Assembly: GCF_020164535.1 (NCBI RefSeq) | Contig: NZ_JAIQZC010000005.1 | Location: 62,001 to 126,000, forward strand | Length of the DNA stretch: 64,000 bases | Reading direction: 5' to 3' | Source of the DNA: Psychroflexus montanilacus | GTDB lineage: Bacteria > Bacteroidota > Bacteroidia > Flavobacteriales > Flavobacteriaceae | In this document: piece by piece, positions 6,252 through 14,722 of the stretch | Numbering within the stretch: position 1 is the stretch's first letter | How the letters are laid out: each line of letters begins with the position of its first letter | Notes under the pieces: generated by a model | Seen by the model: the letters and a program-made list of their open reading frames with translations, nothing else | Told to the model about the DNA's origin: nothing | The model's database searches: none | Program-made: the position numbers and the translations under genes

Positions 6252-8636
6252 ATGGACCGTTACGAAGATATATACCCATTTCAAATAAAGTTAAGTTTTC
6301 AAAAAATACTTGATAACTTTCATAATCGATTAGAAAAGGAAACTAATCCTATTTCTAAAAAATACATGCAGGATATTTTGGACTATTCCAAAACTTATCC
6401 GGAGCTTTTTAGCGGTATTGAAGATTTTGAAGACCTCACGCCTTATGAAAATCAAATCAAGATGTTACTGGATGATTTATTCCCAGATATTCTCACTTAC
6501 AATGAAATAAAAGTAGCGACGGTTCCTTTTAGAAATAAGATGTTTAGAACAACTAAACGTTTTCAGGCTATATTGGATTCAGTTCCTGATAAAAACTTCA
6601 AATTTTTACCCAGAAATTTTAATGTTGAAAAAGATTACATCCTGGCCTGTATCATTATTTTGAATACTTATTATAAGTACAATATAGATTTTTTCAGACC
6701 AGAATATTATGATGTACCAGATGCTAATGGCAATTTGCGTAACTACAGATTATTTGTTAATGCTGATTTTGTTGAGTTGATTCCTAAAAAAAATGCACCA
6801 AAAATTACAGATAAAGATGTTGATGAATTGTTAAACCGGTCCAATGATATTGATTTTTGGAAAGAAAAATTCCCACCAAATTCATGGATATTCAAGGGGT
6901 TTGCAATTTTAAACTTGACTGACGTAACTGCTGATAATAGCATTTCAGAAATAAAAACCCTACTTCTCAACAACAATATTTTTTCTGAATCTGAAGTAGT
7001 TTCTCACAAAATGGTTCAGATTTTAAAGTCGATTTTTAATCTACCAAAGCTTGAGTTTGGCTTTGCACTTTTCAATGATGAAACCGAAAAATTTCAGCAA
7101 ACTCATTCCAATTTTATAGAAAGTTTTATCCTTGATTCTATTTCAGAAAACGCTTGCAGAGAAGCTTTTTGTCACGGAGCTTATAAAGCTATCGTAAATC
7201 AACATAAATATTTTAGTATTACAGATGTGGATAATTATGTTGAAAAAAATCCTACGAATAAATTTGCAAATCATCTTCAATCCAAGGGTATAAAATCTGC
7301 GATACTAGCGCCAGTAGGCAAAAACAACAAATTGCTAGCGATCCTGGAATTGGTGAGTTACTCTAAAAATGATTTGAATAACATTAATGCCATCAAGCTG
7401 GATGATATCGTGCCTTATATAGCTGAAACAGTTGAGAATTATAGACAAGACCGACAAAACAGGATTAAAGCGATAATACAAAGTGAATATACCTCGATAC
7501 ATCCAAGTGTGGAGTGGAAATTTGAAGAGGAAGCGGAAAGATTGTTTCTTGAATCCGTAAGCAACAGGGACTATGAGCTCAAGGAAATTGCTTTTAGAAA
7601 TGTATATCCACTCTTTGGACAAATAGATATAGCTGGATCTTCTACGCAAAGAAATCTGGCTATACAGAATGACTTGATTTACCAACTGAATCAAGTTCTG
7701 AATATTGTTAATTCTGCATTTGAGGCCCAGTCAATTCCAGTCTATGAGCAACTTGGCTACAGAATTACCGATACCCTTTCGTACTTAACTGAAGGCATTA
7801 CAGCTTCTACTGAAGAAAAGACCGACAAACTCTTGAGAGAAGATATTCTTCCTGTTCTGAAACACATTCAGCAAAATGTGCCTTCATGTCGATCTATGGT
7901 TGAAGTTTACCTCGAAAAGACTGAATCTGGGGCAAAAGCTTTTCATAAAAACAGAGATGAATTTGATGAAAGTGTTTCAAGAATCAACTCTTGTATGGCC
8001 AGCTACATTGATTTGAAGCAGGTGGAAGCACAGAAGCTTTTTCCACATTATTTTGATAGATACAAAACTGATGGCGTAGAACATAACATGTACATAGGAC
8101 AATCCATTGTTAAGGATCTGACCTTCAGCGAAGTTGTCCTGGAAAACTTAAGGTTATGGCAGTTGTCGGTGATGTGCGAAATGGAAAATAAGTTTTATAA
8201 AATACAGGAAACCAAGCACCTTAAGTTGAGTTCACGCTCTCTTATTTTAGCTTTTAATAATACATTGACTATACATTACCGAATGGACGAGAAGCATTTT
8301 GATGTCGATGGGTCTTATAATGCAAGGTATGAAATCATCAAAAAAAGAATAGATAAGGCTTTTATTAAAAATTCTAATGAGCGCATCACTTCCAAAGGGA
8401 AACTGACAATTGTATACTCCCAAAAAGAAACTGAAGACGAATACCTTAAGTACATAGACTACTTGCAGAGAAAAAAGTATCTAGAAAAAAATGTTGAAGT
8501 ACTGGATGTAGAAGATTTGCAGGGAGTGTCTGGTCTTAAGGCAATTCGCGTTGGCATATTGTATCACATAGGCGATAATACCGATGAAAGCATTACCTAT
8601 GAAGATTTGATAGAATCTTTAGATGCTAGTAATTAG
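6252..8636 (+). CDS. Large GAF-domain protein of unknown function
   Basis: A 794-aa soluble protein without signal peptide or membrane segment. The N-terminal 230 residues resemble the conserved front part of flavobacterial GAF-domain proteins (PDANGNLRNYRLFVNADF near 158-175 is characteristic). A GAF-like sensor domain covers roughly 240-400, containing ILAPVGKNNKLLAILELVS. The C-terminal half is mostly helical and has no kinase, cyclase, EAL or HD output motif that I can find. GAF domains bind small ligands, so a sensory or regulatory role is possible, but the substrate and output are unknown. The gene is monocistronic: it is divergent from the TlpA-like gene and convergent with the small membrane protein gene, sharing an inverted repeat across both 3' ends. 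Confidence 0.8.
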   Translation: MDRYEDIYPFQIKLSFQKILDNFHNRLEKETNPISKKYMQDILDYSKTYPELFSGIEDFEDLTPYENQIKMLLDDLFPDILTYNEIKVATVPFRNKMFRTTKRFQAILDSVPDKNFKFLPRNFNVEKDYILACIIILNTYYKYNIDFFRPEYYDVPDANGNLRNYRLFVNADFVELIPKKNAPKITDKDVDELLNRSNDIDFWKEKFPPNSWIFKGFAILNLTDVTADNSISEIKTLLLNNNIFSESEVVSHKMVQILKSIFNLPKLEFGFALFNDETEKFQQTHSNFIESFILDSISENACREAFCHGAYKAIVNQHKYFSITDVDNYVEKNPTNKFANHLQSKGIKSAILAPVGKNNKLLAILELVSYSKNDLNNINAIKLDDIVPYIAETVENYRQDRQNRIKAIIQSEYTSIHPSVEWKFEEEAERLFLESVSNRDYELKEIAFRNVYPLFGQIDIAGSSTQRNLAIQNDLIYQLNQVLNIVNSAFEAQSIPVYEQLGYRITDTLSYLTEGITASTEEKTDKLLREDILPVLKHIQQNVPSCRSMVEVYLEKTESGAKAFHKNRDEFDESVSRINSCMASYIDLKQVEAQKLFPHYFDRYKTDGVEHNMYIGQSIVKDLTFSEVVLENLRLWQLSVMCEMENKFYKIQETKHLKLSSRSLILAFNNTLTIHYRMDEKHFDVDGSYNARYEIIKKRIDKAFIKNSNERITSKGKLTIVYSQKETEDEYLKYIDYLQRKKYLEKNVEVLDVEDLQGVSGLKAIRVGILYHIGDNTDESITYEDLIESLDASN

Positions 8637-8677
8637 TGTTGAATGATGATCTGTGAACCGGACTAGTCAACACTAAT
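8632..8677. terminator. Inverted repeat spanning two convergent gene ends
   Basis: ATTAGTGTTGA (8632-8642) is the perfect reverse complement of TCAACACTAAT (8667-8677), with a 24-nt loop. The arms overlap the stop of the GAF gene and the last codons of the opposite gene. There is no T run after the stem, so it may be a weak bidirectional terminator or a mutual 3'-end structure. Confidence 0.35.
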
Positions 8678-8983
8678 AACGTTTCTATACCAGGAAAAGA
8701 ATGGAACTCTCCAACCTGCAACTTTGATTTTGTTGTTTTTGTCTAGTTCGATTTCGTTTTGTACATCAGCGCTATCAAATTTGAAAAACAGCCAGCTGTC
8801 TGTATTTTCAAATACCTCATCTTCACCGTAGACTAGGAATTTACTTTTTATTTCATCTCCTTTCCCTGTGGTAATTCTTTCTTTATCACTTATTGTGGTT
8901 TCAATAGTTTCGTAGCTTAAATAATATGCTACTGGATAACCAAATATGAGGACTAAAACAATGATGATGATTATTTTTTTCAT
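8663..8983 (-). CDS. Small membrane-anchored protein (DUF1523-like)
   Basis: 106 aa from the ATG at 8983, chosen because it begins MKKIIIIIVLVLIFG, a hydrophobic anchor at residues 3-21; a longer frame would overlap the upstream gene. After the anchor comes an extracytoplasmic domain with ISDKERI, DEVFENTDSWLFFKF and WRVPFFSWYRNVI. This pattern resembles a family of small single-pass proteins I recall under the name DUF1523; I am not sure of the family number. No catalytic residues are apparent. It lies 28 bp downstream of the HD-PycTM gene on the same strand and is probably co-transcribed with it. Function unknown. Confidence 0.7.
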   Translation of the reverse strand: MKKIIIIIVLVLIFGYPVAYYLSYETIETTISDKERITTGKGDEIKSKFLVYGEDEVFENTDSWLFFKFDSADVQNEIELDKNNKIKVAGWRVPFFSWYRNVISVD

Positions 8984-9011
8984 TTGCTGAAATGTAAATA
9001 TGATGATGAAA

Positions 9012-10193
9012 TTAAATAAGGTTAAATGCAATAAAGAAACTGATTACTGAGATGATAATTCCTGCCATGAACGTGGTATAGGTTAATCTCAAAAGCCTAT
9101 ATTTTCTTTCAAGAACTTTTCCCAGTAAATACAAGTCTTTTACCAATGCCTCATAAACATAGTCTTTGTCTTTCATGATTTCTTTGACGCCCCACAGGTA
9201 ATCATCAAAACTCATCTTATGGAAATTCCCAAAAAATAAAATATTAACGTCTCTGTTTTCTACTTGTTTTTTGGTGAACTCACCTGAGGTGACGTTAGGC
9301 CTGGTAGATAATATCGAAAGAATGATAGCAGCTACACTAAAACAAATTAAAATGAGAGTGGGAATCATCAAATGGGCATTACTAGGATTGTCTAATTTCG
9401 GAATAATGTTAGCCAAAGCCAAAGAGATTATGATCGCATTGACAGACAATAAAATATTCGCTTTGGTATCAGCAATATCACTTAGTTTGATATGATTTCT
9501 TAGCGTTACACGAAATAGTGTTTGAATACTTCTTTCAGGATTATCATTTTTATACTGAGCTTTATACCTGGCTTTTAATTTTTCTTTTTCTTTTTTTCTC
9601 TTCTTTTTTTCTTTTCCCTCAATCAGTTTAATAAGGTTTTCCTGTTTGAGAGCGCTCCAGTTTTTTATCGCATAAGTAGTATAGTATTGATGTTGTATGG
9701 AAAGCATTTTGATGTTCAAATCAAGCCACTCATCAGCGGTGTATTTTTGCCCTCTCAGATTCAATTCCTGCCTTAAAAGTTCGCTTACTTCTTTGAAATT
9801 ATCTTTTGCAAAGTGAGAACAATCTGCATCTTTGATAATTTTTTCAACTTCAGACTGAGGCTGAGCTCCCATTTGAGTCGCATCTATAGTTTTTTCAACT
9901 AAAGCGATAGTATCATCAGACAGGTTTTGCTCTTTCAAAAATGCTCTTGCAATGCGTTTGCTTTCTTCTTCATGATAGCTTTCAGAAACAGTATATCCTG
10001 TGTCATGCAACCAAGCTGCAAGCATTAAAATGTTTAAATCTTCTTTATTTAGATTTTGTTCTTCAGCAATAAATTTAGCACTCTCAACAACCCTTTGGGT
10101 ATGATTGAAATTATGGTACACATATTTATTAGATAACTTATCTTTGAACAATTGCAATACGAAAGTTTCAGTTGTTGAAATAAGTTCTGTCAT
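9012..10193 (-). CDS. HD phosphohydrolase fused to Pycsar-type membrane effector domain (PycTM/DUF5706)
   Basis: A 393-aa fusion. Residues 1-190 are an HD domain with His31 (NFNHTQRV), His63-Asp64 (WLHDTGY), His74 and an Asp at 122/124 (IKDADCSHF), the metal-binding set of nucleotide phosphohydrolases. Residues 193-215 are a lysine-rich linker, probably coiled coil. Residues 225-393 match the PycTM (DUF5706) effector: IKLSDIADTKANILLSVNA, two membrane segments at about 247-265 and 276-296, a cytoplasmic stretch, and a last membrane helix at 372-392. In anti-phage Pycsar systems this domain responds to cyclic CMP/UMP and damages the membrane. Here no pyrimidine cyclase is adjacent, so the fused HD domain may instead degrade the signal or another nucleotide. 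It is divergent (40 bp) from the phosphatase/barrel gene. Confidence 0.82.
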   Translation of the reverse strand: MTELISTTETFVLQLFKDKLSNKYVYHNFNHTQRVVESAKFIAEEQNLNKEDLNILMLAAWLHDTGYTVSESYHEEESKRIARAFLKEQNLSDDTIALVEKTIDATQMGAQPQSEVEKIIKDADCSHFAKDNFKEVSELLRQELNLRGQKYTADEWLDLNIKMLSIQHQYYTTYAIKNWSALKQENLIKLIEGKEKKKRKKEKEKLKARYKAQYKNDNPERSIQTLFRVTLRNHIKLSDIADTKANILLSVNAIIISLALANIIPKLDNPSNAHLMIPTLILICFSVAAIILSILSTRPNVTSGEFTKKQVENRDVNILFFGNFHKMSFDDYLWGVKEIMKDKDYVYEALVKDLYLLGKVLERKYRLLRLTYTTFMAGIIISVISFFIAFNLI

Positions 10194-10233
10194 TTTTCTT
10201 AAATTTTGACGACTAGTTTTTAAAATAATTTCT

Positions 10234-13200
10234 ATGAAAGTAAAACTACCCTGGATCGCATTTAGCTTTCTTATAATATCCTGCGCAACTTACGAAGTTA
10301 AATATAAAAACCCAGACAAGTTTCAATCAACATCATATCCCGAGACAAAAAAAATAGCTCAGCGTTTTTATCTGATAGGCGATACAGGTTACGAAAATTT
10401 AGAAGATGCGCCTCCTGGTATTTTGGCCTTTAAGGCTTTTGCAGAACCCCTGCATACTAAAAATGATAAAGTTATCATTTTGGGAGACAACATTTATCCT
10501 GCAGGTCTCCCGAGCAAAGGTAAAGACAATAGGATGCAGGCTGAACGTATCATAGATCAACAAACGAGTAATTTGAGCTTTTTTGAGGGGGATGTTCATT
10601 TTATCCCAGGCAATCATGATTGGTATTCTGAAGGAATCCAGTCTTTAGAAAATCAAAAGAAACGGATCAAACAAGTCTTAGAAGATCAGGACAAACCCTG
10701 GTTGCCAAAGCCGGGATGTGGTATGCATTTCGTAGATATTTCAGAAGATGTTCATCTTATCATTCTCGATTCTCAGTGGATTTTAGCCAATTGGGATAAA
10801 AATCCATTGATCAATAGGAATTGTGACGAGATTAAAACCCTCGATCAATTCTATGAAGAATTTGAGACCGAGTTGAAAAAAAATCAGAACAAGACTACCC
10901 TTGTGGCATTGCATCATCCACTTTATACCAATGGTGTTCATGGAGGTACTTATGAATTTTCCAAGCACTTGTTTCCATCAAAAAAAAAAATACCTTTACC
11001 AGGCTTGGCATCTTTAGCCAATCTAATTCGGGTATCGGGAGGAGTTTCTGTTCAGGATACTCAAAATAAGCAATACCAATCCATGGTAGATAGAATTACA
11101 GCTATCTCCAGCAGATGGAATAGAGTTGTTTTTGCCTCTGGTCATGAACATAGCTTACAATACATAGAACACGATTTAATTAAGCAGATCGTATCTGGTT
11201 CTGGGTCCAAAAAATCATATGTTAAACTGGGAAGCGATGGAGAGTTTGCCTATCCAGGTTATGGTTTTGCTATCTTGGATGTGTTTGAAGACGGGTCCTC
11301 CTGGGTTCAATTTTATTCTGCAGACGAAGACGATCCCAAACTTATTTTTCAACAAGAAGTTTATGAAGGTGAAGCCACCTTTGATCTCAAGCAGCTTCCT
11401 GAAGAATTTCCTGAAGAATATACCACCTCTATTTACGAGGAATTCAAATCTGAAAGAACAGGGTTTTATGAAAGCGTATGGGGAGAACATTACCGAGATT
11501 TATATACTCGTGAGATAACAGTACCAGTACTGAACATTGATACAACCTTCGGTGGATTAAAGCCCATGCGGATGGGTGGTGGTATGCAAACCAATTCACT
11601 TAGGTTGAATGATAAAGAAGGAAGGGAGTATAACATTAGACAAATTAAAAAGAATCCAGTAAGACTTCTTCAACAATTTGTTTATCCAGATAAAAACTTG
11701 AGTGGAGAATTTGATGATACTGTAGTAGAAGAAGCTCTTTTGGACTTTTTGACTGCAGCGCATCCTTTTGGTTTTATGGCAGTTCCAGACTTGTCTGAAG
11801 CTATTAGAGTTTACCATACCAATCCGCAATTGGTTTACATTCCTAAACAAAAAGGTTTAGGAAAATTCAATCAGGTACATGGAGATGAATTATATATGAT
11901 AGAGGAACGTCCAGAAGATCACTGGATGGGTACAAAAGGAGTGTTTGGAAACCCAAATCATGACATTATAAGTACAGCTGGAATGATAGAGCGTTTGCGT
12001 AGAGATGAAAAATATAAACTCGATGAATCCAACTATGTAAGGGCAAGACTATTTGATATGCTTTTAGGAGATTGGGACAGGCATGAAGACCAGTGGCGTT
12101 GGTCTGAGTTTGAAGAAGAAAATGGAGATAGGATTTTCAAGCCAATTCCAAGAGATAGAGATCAAGTGTTTGCCAATTTTGATGGAGGTTTTTTTAAAGC
12201 TTTAAGAGCTATGAGTTCTATGCCTAAAAAATTTCAACCTTATGATGAAGATATTGAACACTTGAGGTGGTTTAATAATTCAGGATTAAGTCTGGATAGA
12301 ATGATCATAAGGAATGCAACCAAAGACGATTGGTTAAGGGAAGCTGCTTATATTCAGCAGCAGTTGACAGATGAGGTAATAGAAAAGGCATTTTCAAGAT
12401 TTCCTGAAGAAATAGATAAAGAAAGAACGGCAGACTTGATCTCGATTTTCAAAGCTAGACTTAGAAAACTGAATACCTACGCTGACCAGTACTTCAGTAT
12501 TTTAAATGAAATCTCTGTTCTAATTGCTACAGATAAAGATGATTTTATTGATGTTGAGAGACAGGAAGACGGTAAAACGCGTGTAAAAATAATGCGCGAT
12601 ATAAAAGGGAGCAGAAAATATACTATTGTGGATAAAACCTTCGATCCAGACTTTACAGATGAAATCTGGATTTATGGATTGGATGATAAAGATACCTTCA
12701 CCACATCTGGAGACTTTTCAACAAAAATTAAGGTAAGATTAATTGGTGGTCATGACGATGATACTTTTCGAATCCAGTCTGGAAAGAAAGTGAGGGTTTA
12801 TGATCATAAATCCCTTGATAATTCAGTCGAGGAGAAGAACGGGGGAAGAGTAGTAAGAACTGACAACTATATCATCAATACATTTGATAAAGACAGAAGT
12901 GTGAATCACACCACTTCATTTTTTCCACGCTTTGGGTTCAATCCAGATGATGGCCTTTTGTTTGGTGCTCAGGCTACTTATGGTTATAATGGTTTTCAAC
13001 TCAACCCATTTACTTACAGGCACAAAATTAAAGCTGGAATTTACACAGCTACAGGTGGATATGATGCTGGTTATGAAGGTGAATTTGCAAATATTTTAGG
13101 GTCTTATAATTTATTTACAGCTCTGGAGTATTCCAGCCCAAACTTTGCTAGAAACTTCTTTGGTTTTGGAAATGGAACTGAAAATGTAGATGAAGATTTT

Positions 13201-13962
13201 GGAAGAAATTTCAATAGAGTGAAAATAAGAAGGATTGAATTTGAATTAGGCCTTCGCAGAGCATCCAAATATGGAAGCATTTTTGAACATAAATTATCTT
13301 ATCAAAATTATGAAGTAGAACGAACTCAAGGCCGTTTTATTGATTTAATAGGAGATGATCTAGAAAACGAAAATCCTACATTTTTCGACCAGAAAAACTT
13401 TGTCTCTTACCAGTCTTCTTATCAATATCAAAGTGTTGATGATGCATTAAACCCTTCTCGCGGGATGGATTTTAAAGTAGAGCTCGGGGCTACTATGAAT
13501 ACTGAAGACACCGACCAGCATTTTGTATTTCTTAATCCACACCTTGAATTTTACAATCCACTTACGAAAGACAAAAAATGGGCATTAAGAACAAAAGCTT
13601 CATCACAATTGATCTTTAATGACGATTATGAATTCTATCAGGGAGCCATTCTTGGGGCAAGAAATGGATTAAGAGGTTTTAGAAGAGATCGATTTATAGG
13701 ACGTGAAAGCTTTGTAGGGAATGTAGATTTAAGGCACAGTTTTAATTCTATCAAAACCAATTTTATTCCTCTACAATTTGGAGTTTTTGGAGGATTTGAT
13801 GTTGGTAGAGTTTGGGCTAATGTCCCAGAGTCTAGTCAATGGCAAAATGACTACGGAGTAGGGTTTTGGGTGAATGGAGCAGACTTATTTTCTGGAACAT
13901 TCAACTTTTTCCACAGTGATGATGGGTTTTGGTTCTCCTTCGGTTTTGGAGCTCAATTCTAG
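10234..13962 (+). CDS. Outer-membrane lipoprotein: purple-acid-phosphatase-like domain, kinase-like segment, C-terminal beta barrel
   Basis: A 1242-aa protein with lipoprotein signal MKVKLPWIAFSFLIISC (Cys17). Residues 43-310 are a calcineurin-like phosphoesterase of purple-acid-phosphatase type: GDTG (Asp50), GDNIY (Asp85), GNHDW (Asn127, His128), ALHHP (His228) and SGHEH (His304, His306). Residues 435-760 include LLGDWDRHEDQW (611-621), then IPRDRDQVF (638-646) and NFDGG, which resembles the catalytic and metal-binding loops of CotH/HipA/FAM20-like kinases; this reading is inference. Residues from about 890 form a C-terminal barrel in the Omp85/surface-antigen style (GLRGFRRDRF, then VGNVDLRHSF; ending FSFGFGAQF). 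It likely exposes the phosphatase domain at the outer membrane. Substrate unknown. Annotation pipelines normally report only the metallophosphoesterase. Confidence 0.85.
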   Translation: MKVKLPWIAFSFLIISCATYEVKYKNPDKFQSTSYPETKKIAQRFYLIGDTGYENLEDAPPGILAFKAFAEPLHTKNDKVIILGDNIYPAGLPSKGKDNRMQAERIIDQQTSNLSFFEGDVHFIPGNHDWYSEGIQSLENQKKRIKQVLEDQDKPWLPKPGCGMHFVDISEDVHLIILDSQWILANWDKNPLINRNCDEIKTLDQFYEEFETELKKNQNKTTLVALHHPLYTNGVHGGTYEFSKHLFPSKKKIPLPGLASLANLIRVSGGVSVQDTQNKQYQSMVDRITAISSRWNRVVFASGHEHSLQYIEHDLIKQIVSGSGSKKSYVKLGSDGEFAYPGYGFAILDVFEDGSSWVQFYSADEDDPKLIFQQEVYEGEATFDLKQLPEEFPEEYTTSIYEEFKSERTGFYESVWGEHYRDLYTREITVPVLNIDTTFGGLKPMRMGGGMQTNSLRLNDKEGREYNIRQIKKNPVRLLQQFVYPDKNLSGEFDDTVVEEALLDFLTAAHPFGFMAVPDLSEAIRVYHTNPQLVYIPKQKGLGKFNQVHGDELYMIEERPEDHWMGTKGVFGNPNHDIISTAGMIERLRRDEKYKLDESNYVRARLFDMLLGDWDRHEDQWRWSEFEEENGDRIFKPIPRDRDQVFANFDGGFFKALRAMSSMPKKFQPYDEDIEHLRWFNNSGLSLDRMIIRNATKDDWLREAAYIQQQLTDEVIEKAFSRFPEEIDKERTADLISIFKARLRKLNTYADQYFSILNEISVLIATDKDDFIDVERQEDGKTRVKIMRDIKGSRKYTIVDKTFDPDFTDEIWIYGLDDKDTFTTSGDFSTKIKVRLIGGHDDDTFRIQSGKKVRVYDHKSLDNSVEEKNGGRVVRTDNYIINTFDKDRSVNHTTSFFPRFGFNPDDGLLFGAQATYGYNGFQLNPFTYRHKIKAGIYTATGGYDAGYEGEFANILGSYNLFTALEYSSPNFARNFFGFGNGTENVDEDFGRNFNRVKIRRIEFELGLRRASKYGSIFEHKLSYQNYEVERTQGRFIDLIGDDLENENPTFFDQKNFVSYQSSYQYQSVDDALNPSRGMDFKVELGATMNTEDTDQHFVFLNPHLEFYNPLTKDKKWALRTKASSQLIFNDDYEFYQGAILGARNGLRGFRRDRFIGRESFVGNVDLRHSFNSIKTNFIPLQFGVFGGFDVGRVWANVPESSQWQNDYGVGFWVNGADLFSGTFNFFHSDDGFWFSFGFGAQF

Positions 13963-14702
13963 ACTATCTTTTTGATAACTCTCAAGTTATGAGAATATCG
14001 CCCTGTGTCTGTATTGAATATGCCTGAGTGGTCTATTCTATCTATTCGCACATGACCGTGGGCGTGAATGATGTAATTGTCTTTCATCATAATTCCTACG
14101 TGGATAATTCGCCCCTCATCGTTATCAAAAAAAGCAAGGTCTCCTGGTTCACTTTCTTCAATAAAAGATAGCGCCTGACCTTGCTTGGCTTGTTGAAATG
14201 CATCTCTATAAAGGCGTATTCCACTTATTTTATAAACCATTTGAGAAAATCCACTACAATCAATTCCAAAAGGAGATTTACCACCCCATAAGTATGGAGA
14301 GTTAAGATACAGCATAGCTGTATCAACCAATTCAGATTTGGAAAATCCTTCATTTGTTGCACCATCAAACTGATGATTCAGTTTTTTTGATGAGTGTATA
14401 GCCGAACCTATACAAACAGGCATTAAATGTCCAGTTGATGTTGTCATTAAACTCAATAAATCTGTAGAATACAGGTGCTTTTCTTTCGTTGCAATGAAAG
14501 TAGTCTCATCAATTTCAAAGGCTTGTTTTTTATCCAACCAGCCTTCATAGCCATCAAAAGCTATACGAATTTTTATCCATTTGGACTTAGTTTCAATAAT
14601 TTCAAAATGATCACCATAAAGCAGTTGAGTAACCATTTCTGAAGCGTCGCTTGCTTCTGCTCTCACAGGAACAACACTTAAAGGACAAATTCCGTATAGC
14701 AT
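13959..14702 (-). CDS. SH3b-NlpC/P60 cysteine peptidase
   Basis: A 247-aa peptidoglycan-peptide hydrolase of the gamma-D-glutamyl-diamino-acid endopeptidase type (YkfC-like). Residues 1-65 form a bacterial SH3 domain (WIKIRIAFDGYEGWLDKK), then a second SH3-like region, and residues 120-247 form the NlpC/P60 domain with Cys149 (GIDCSGFSQ), His201 (IIHVGIM) and a polar third residue at His213 (IIHAHGHVRID). There is no obvious signal peptide, so it may act in the cytoplasm on recycled muropeptides. It follows the thiolase gene by 20 bp on the same strand. Its stop shares the palindrome CTAG with the stop of the convergent phosphatase/barrel gene. Confidence 0.9.
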   Translation of the reverse strand: MLYGICPLSVVPVRAEASDASEMVTQLLYGDHFEIIETKSKWIKIRIAFDGYEGWLDKKQAFEIDETTFIATKEKHLYSTDLLSLMTTSTGHLMPVCIGSAIHSSKKLNHQFDGATNEGFSKSELVDTAMLYLNSPYLWGGKSPFGIDCSGFSQMVYKISGIRLYRDAFQQAKQGQALSFIEESEPGDLAFFDNDEGRIIHVGIMMKDNYIIHAHGHVRIDRIDHSGIFNTDTGRYSHNLRVIKKIV

Positions 14703-14722
14703 CTTGATGAATTAAAAAATGA

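Noticed and set aside
9012-10193. A complete Pycsar defence system
   Set aside because: The effector domain is present, but no pyrimidine cyclase gene lies in the window, so a full system cannot be claimed.
11219-11518. 99-codon plus-strand frame inside the phosphatase/barrel gene
   Set aside because: Out-of-frame shadow of a gene with strong motifs in the main frame.
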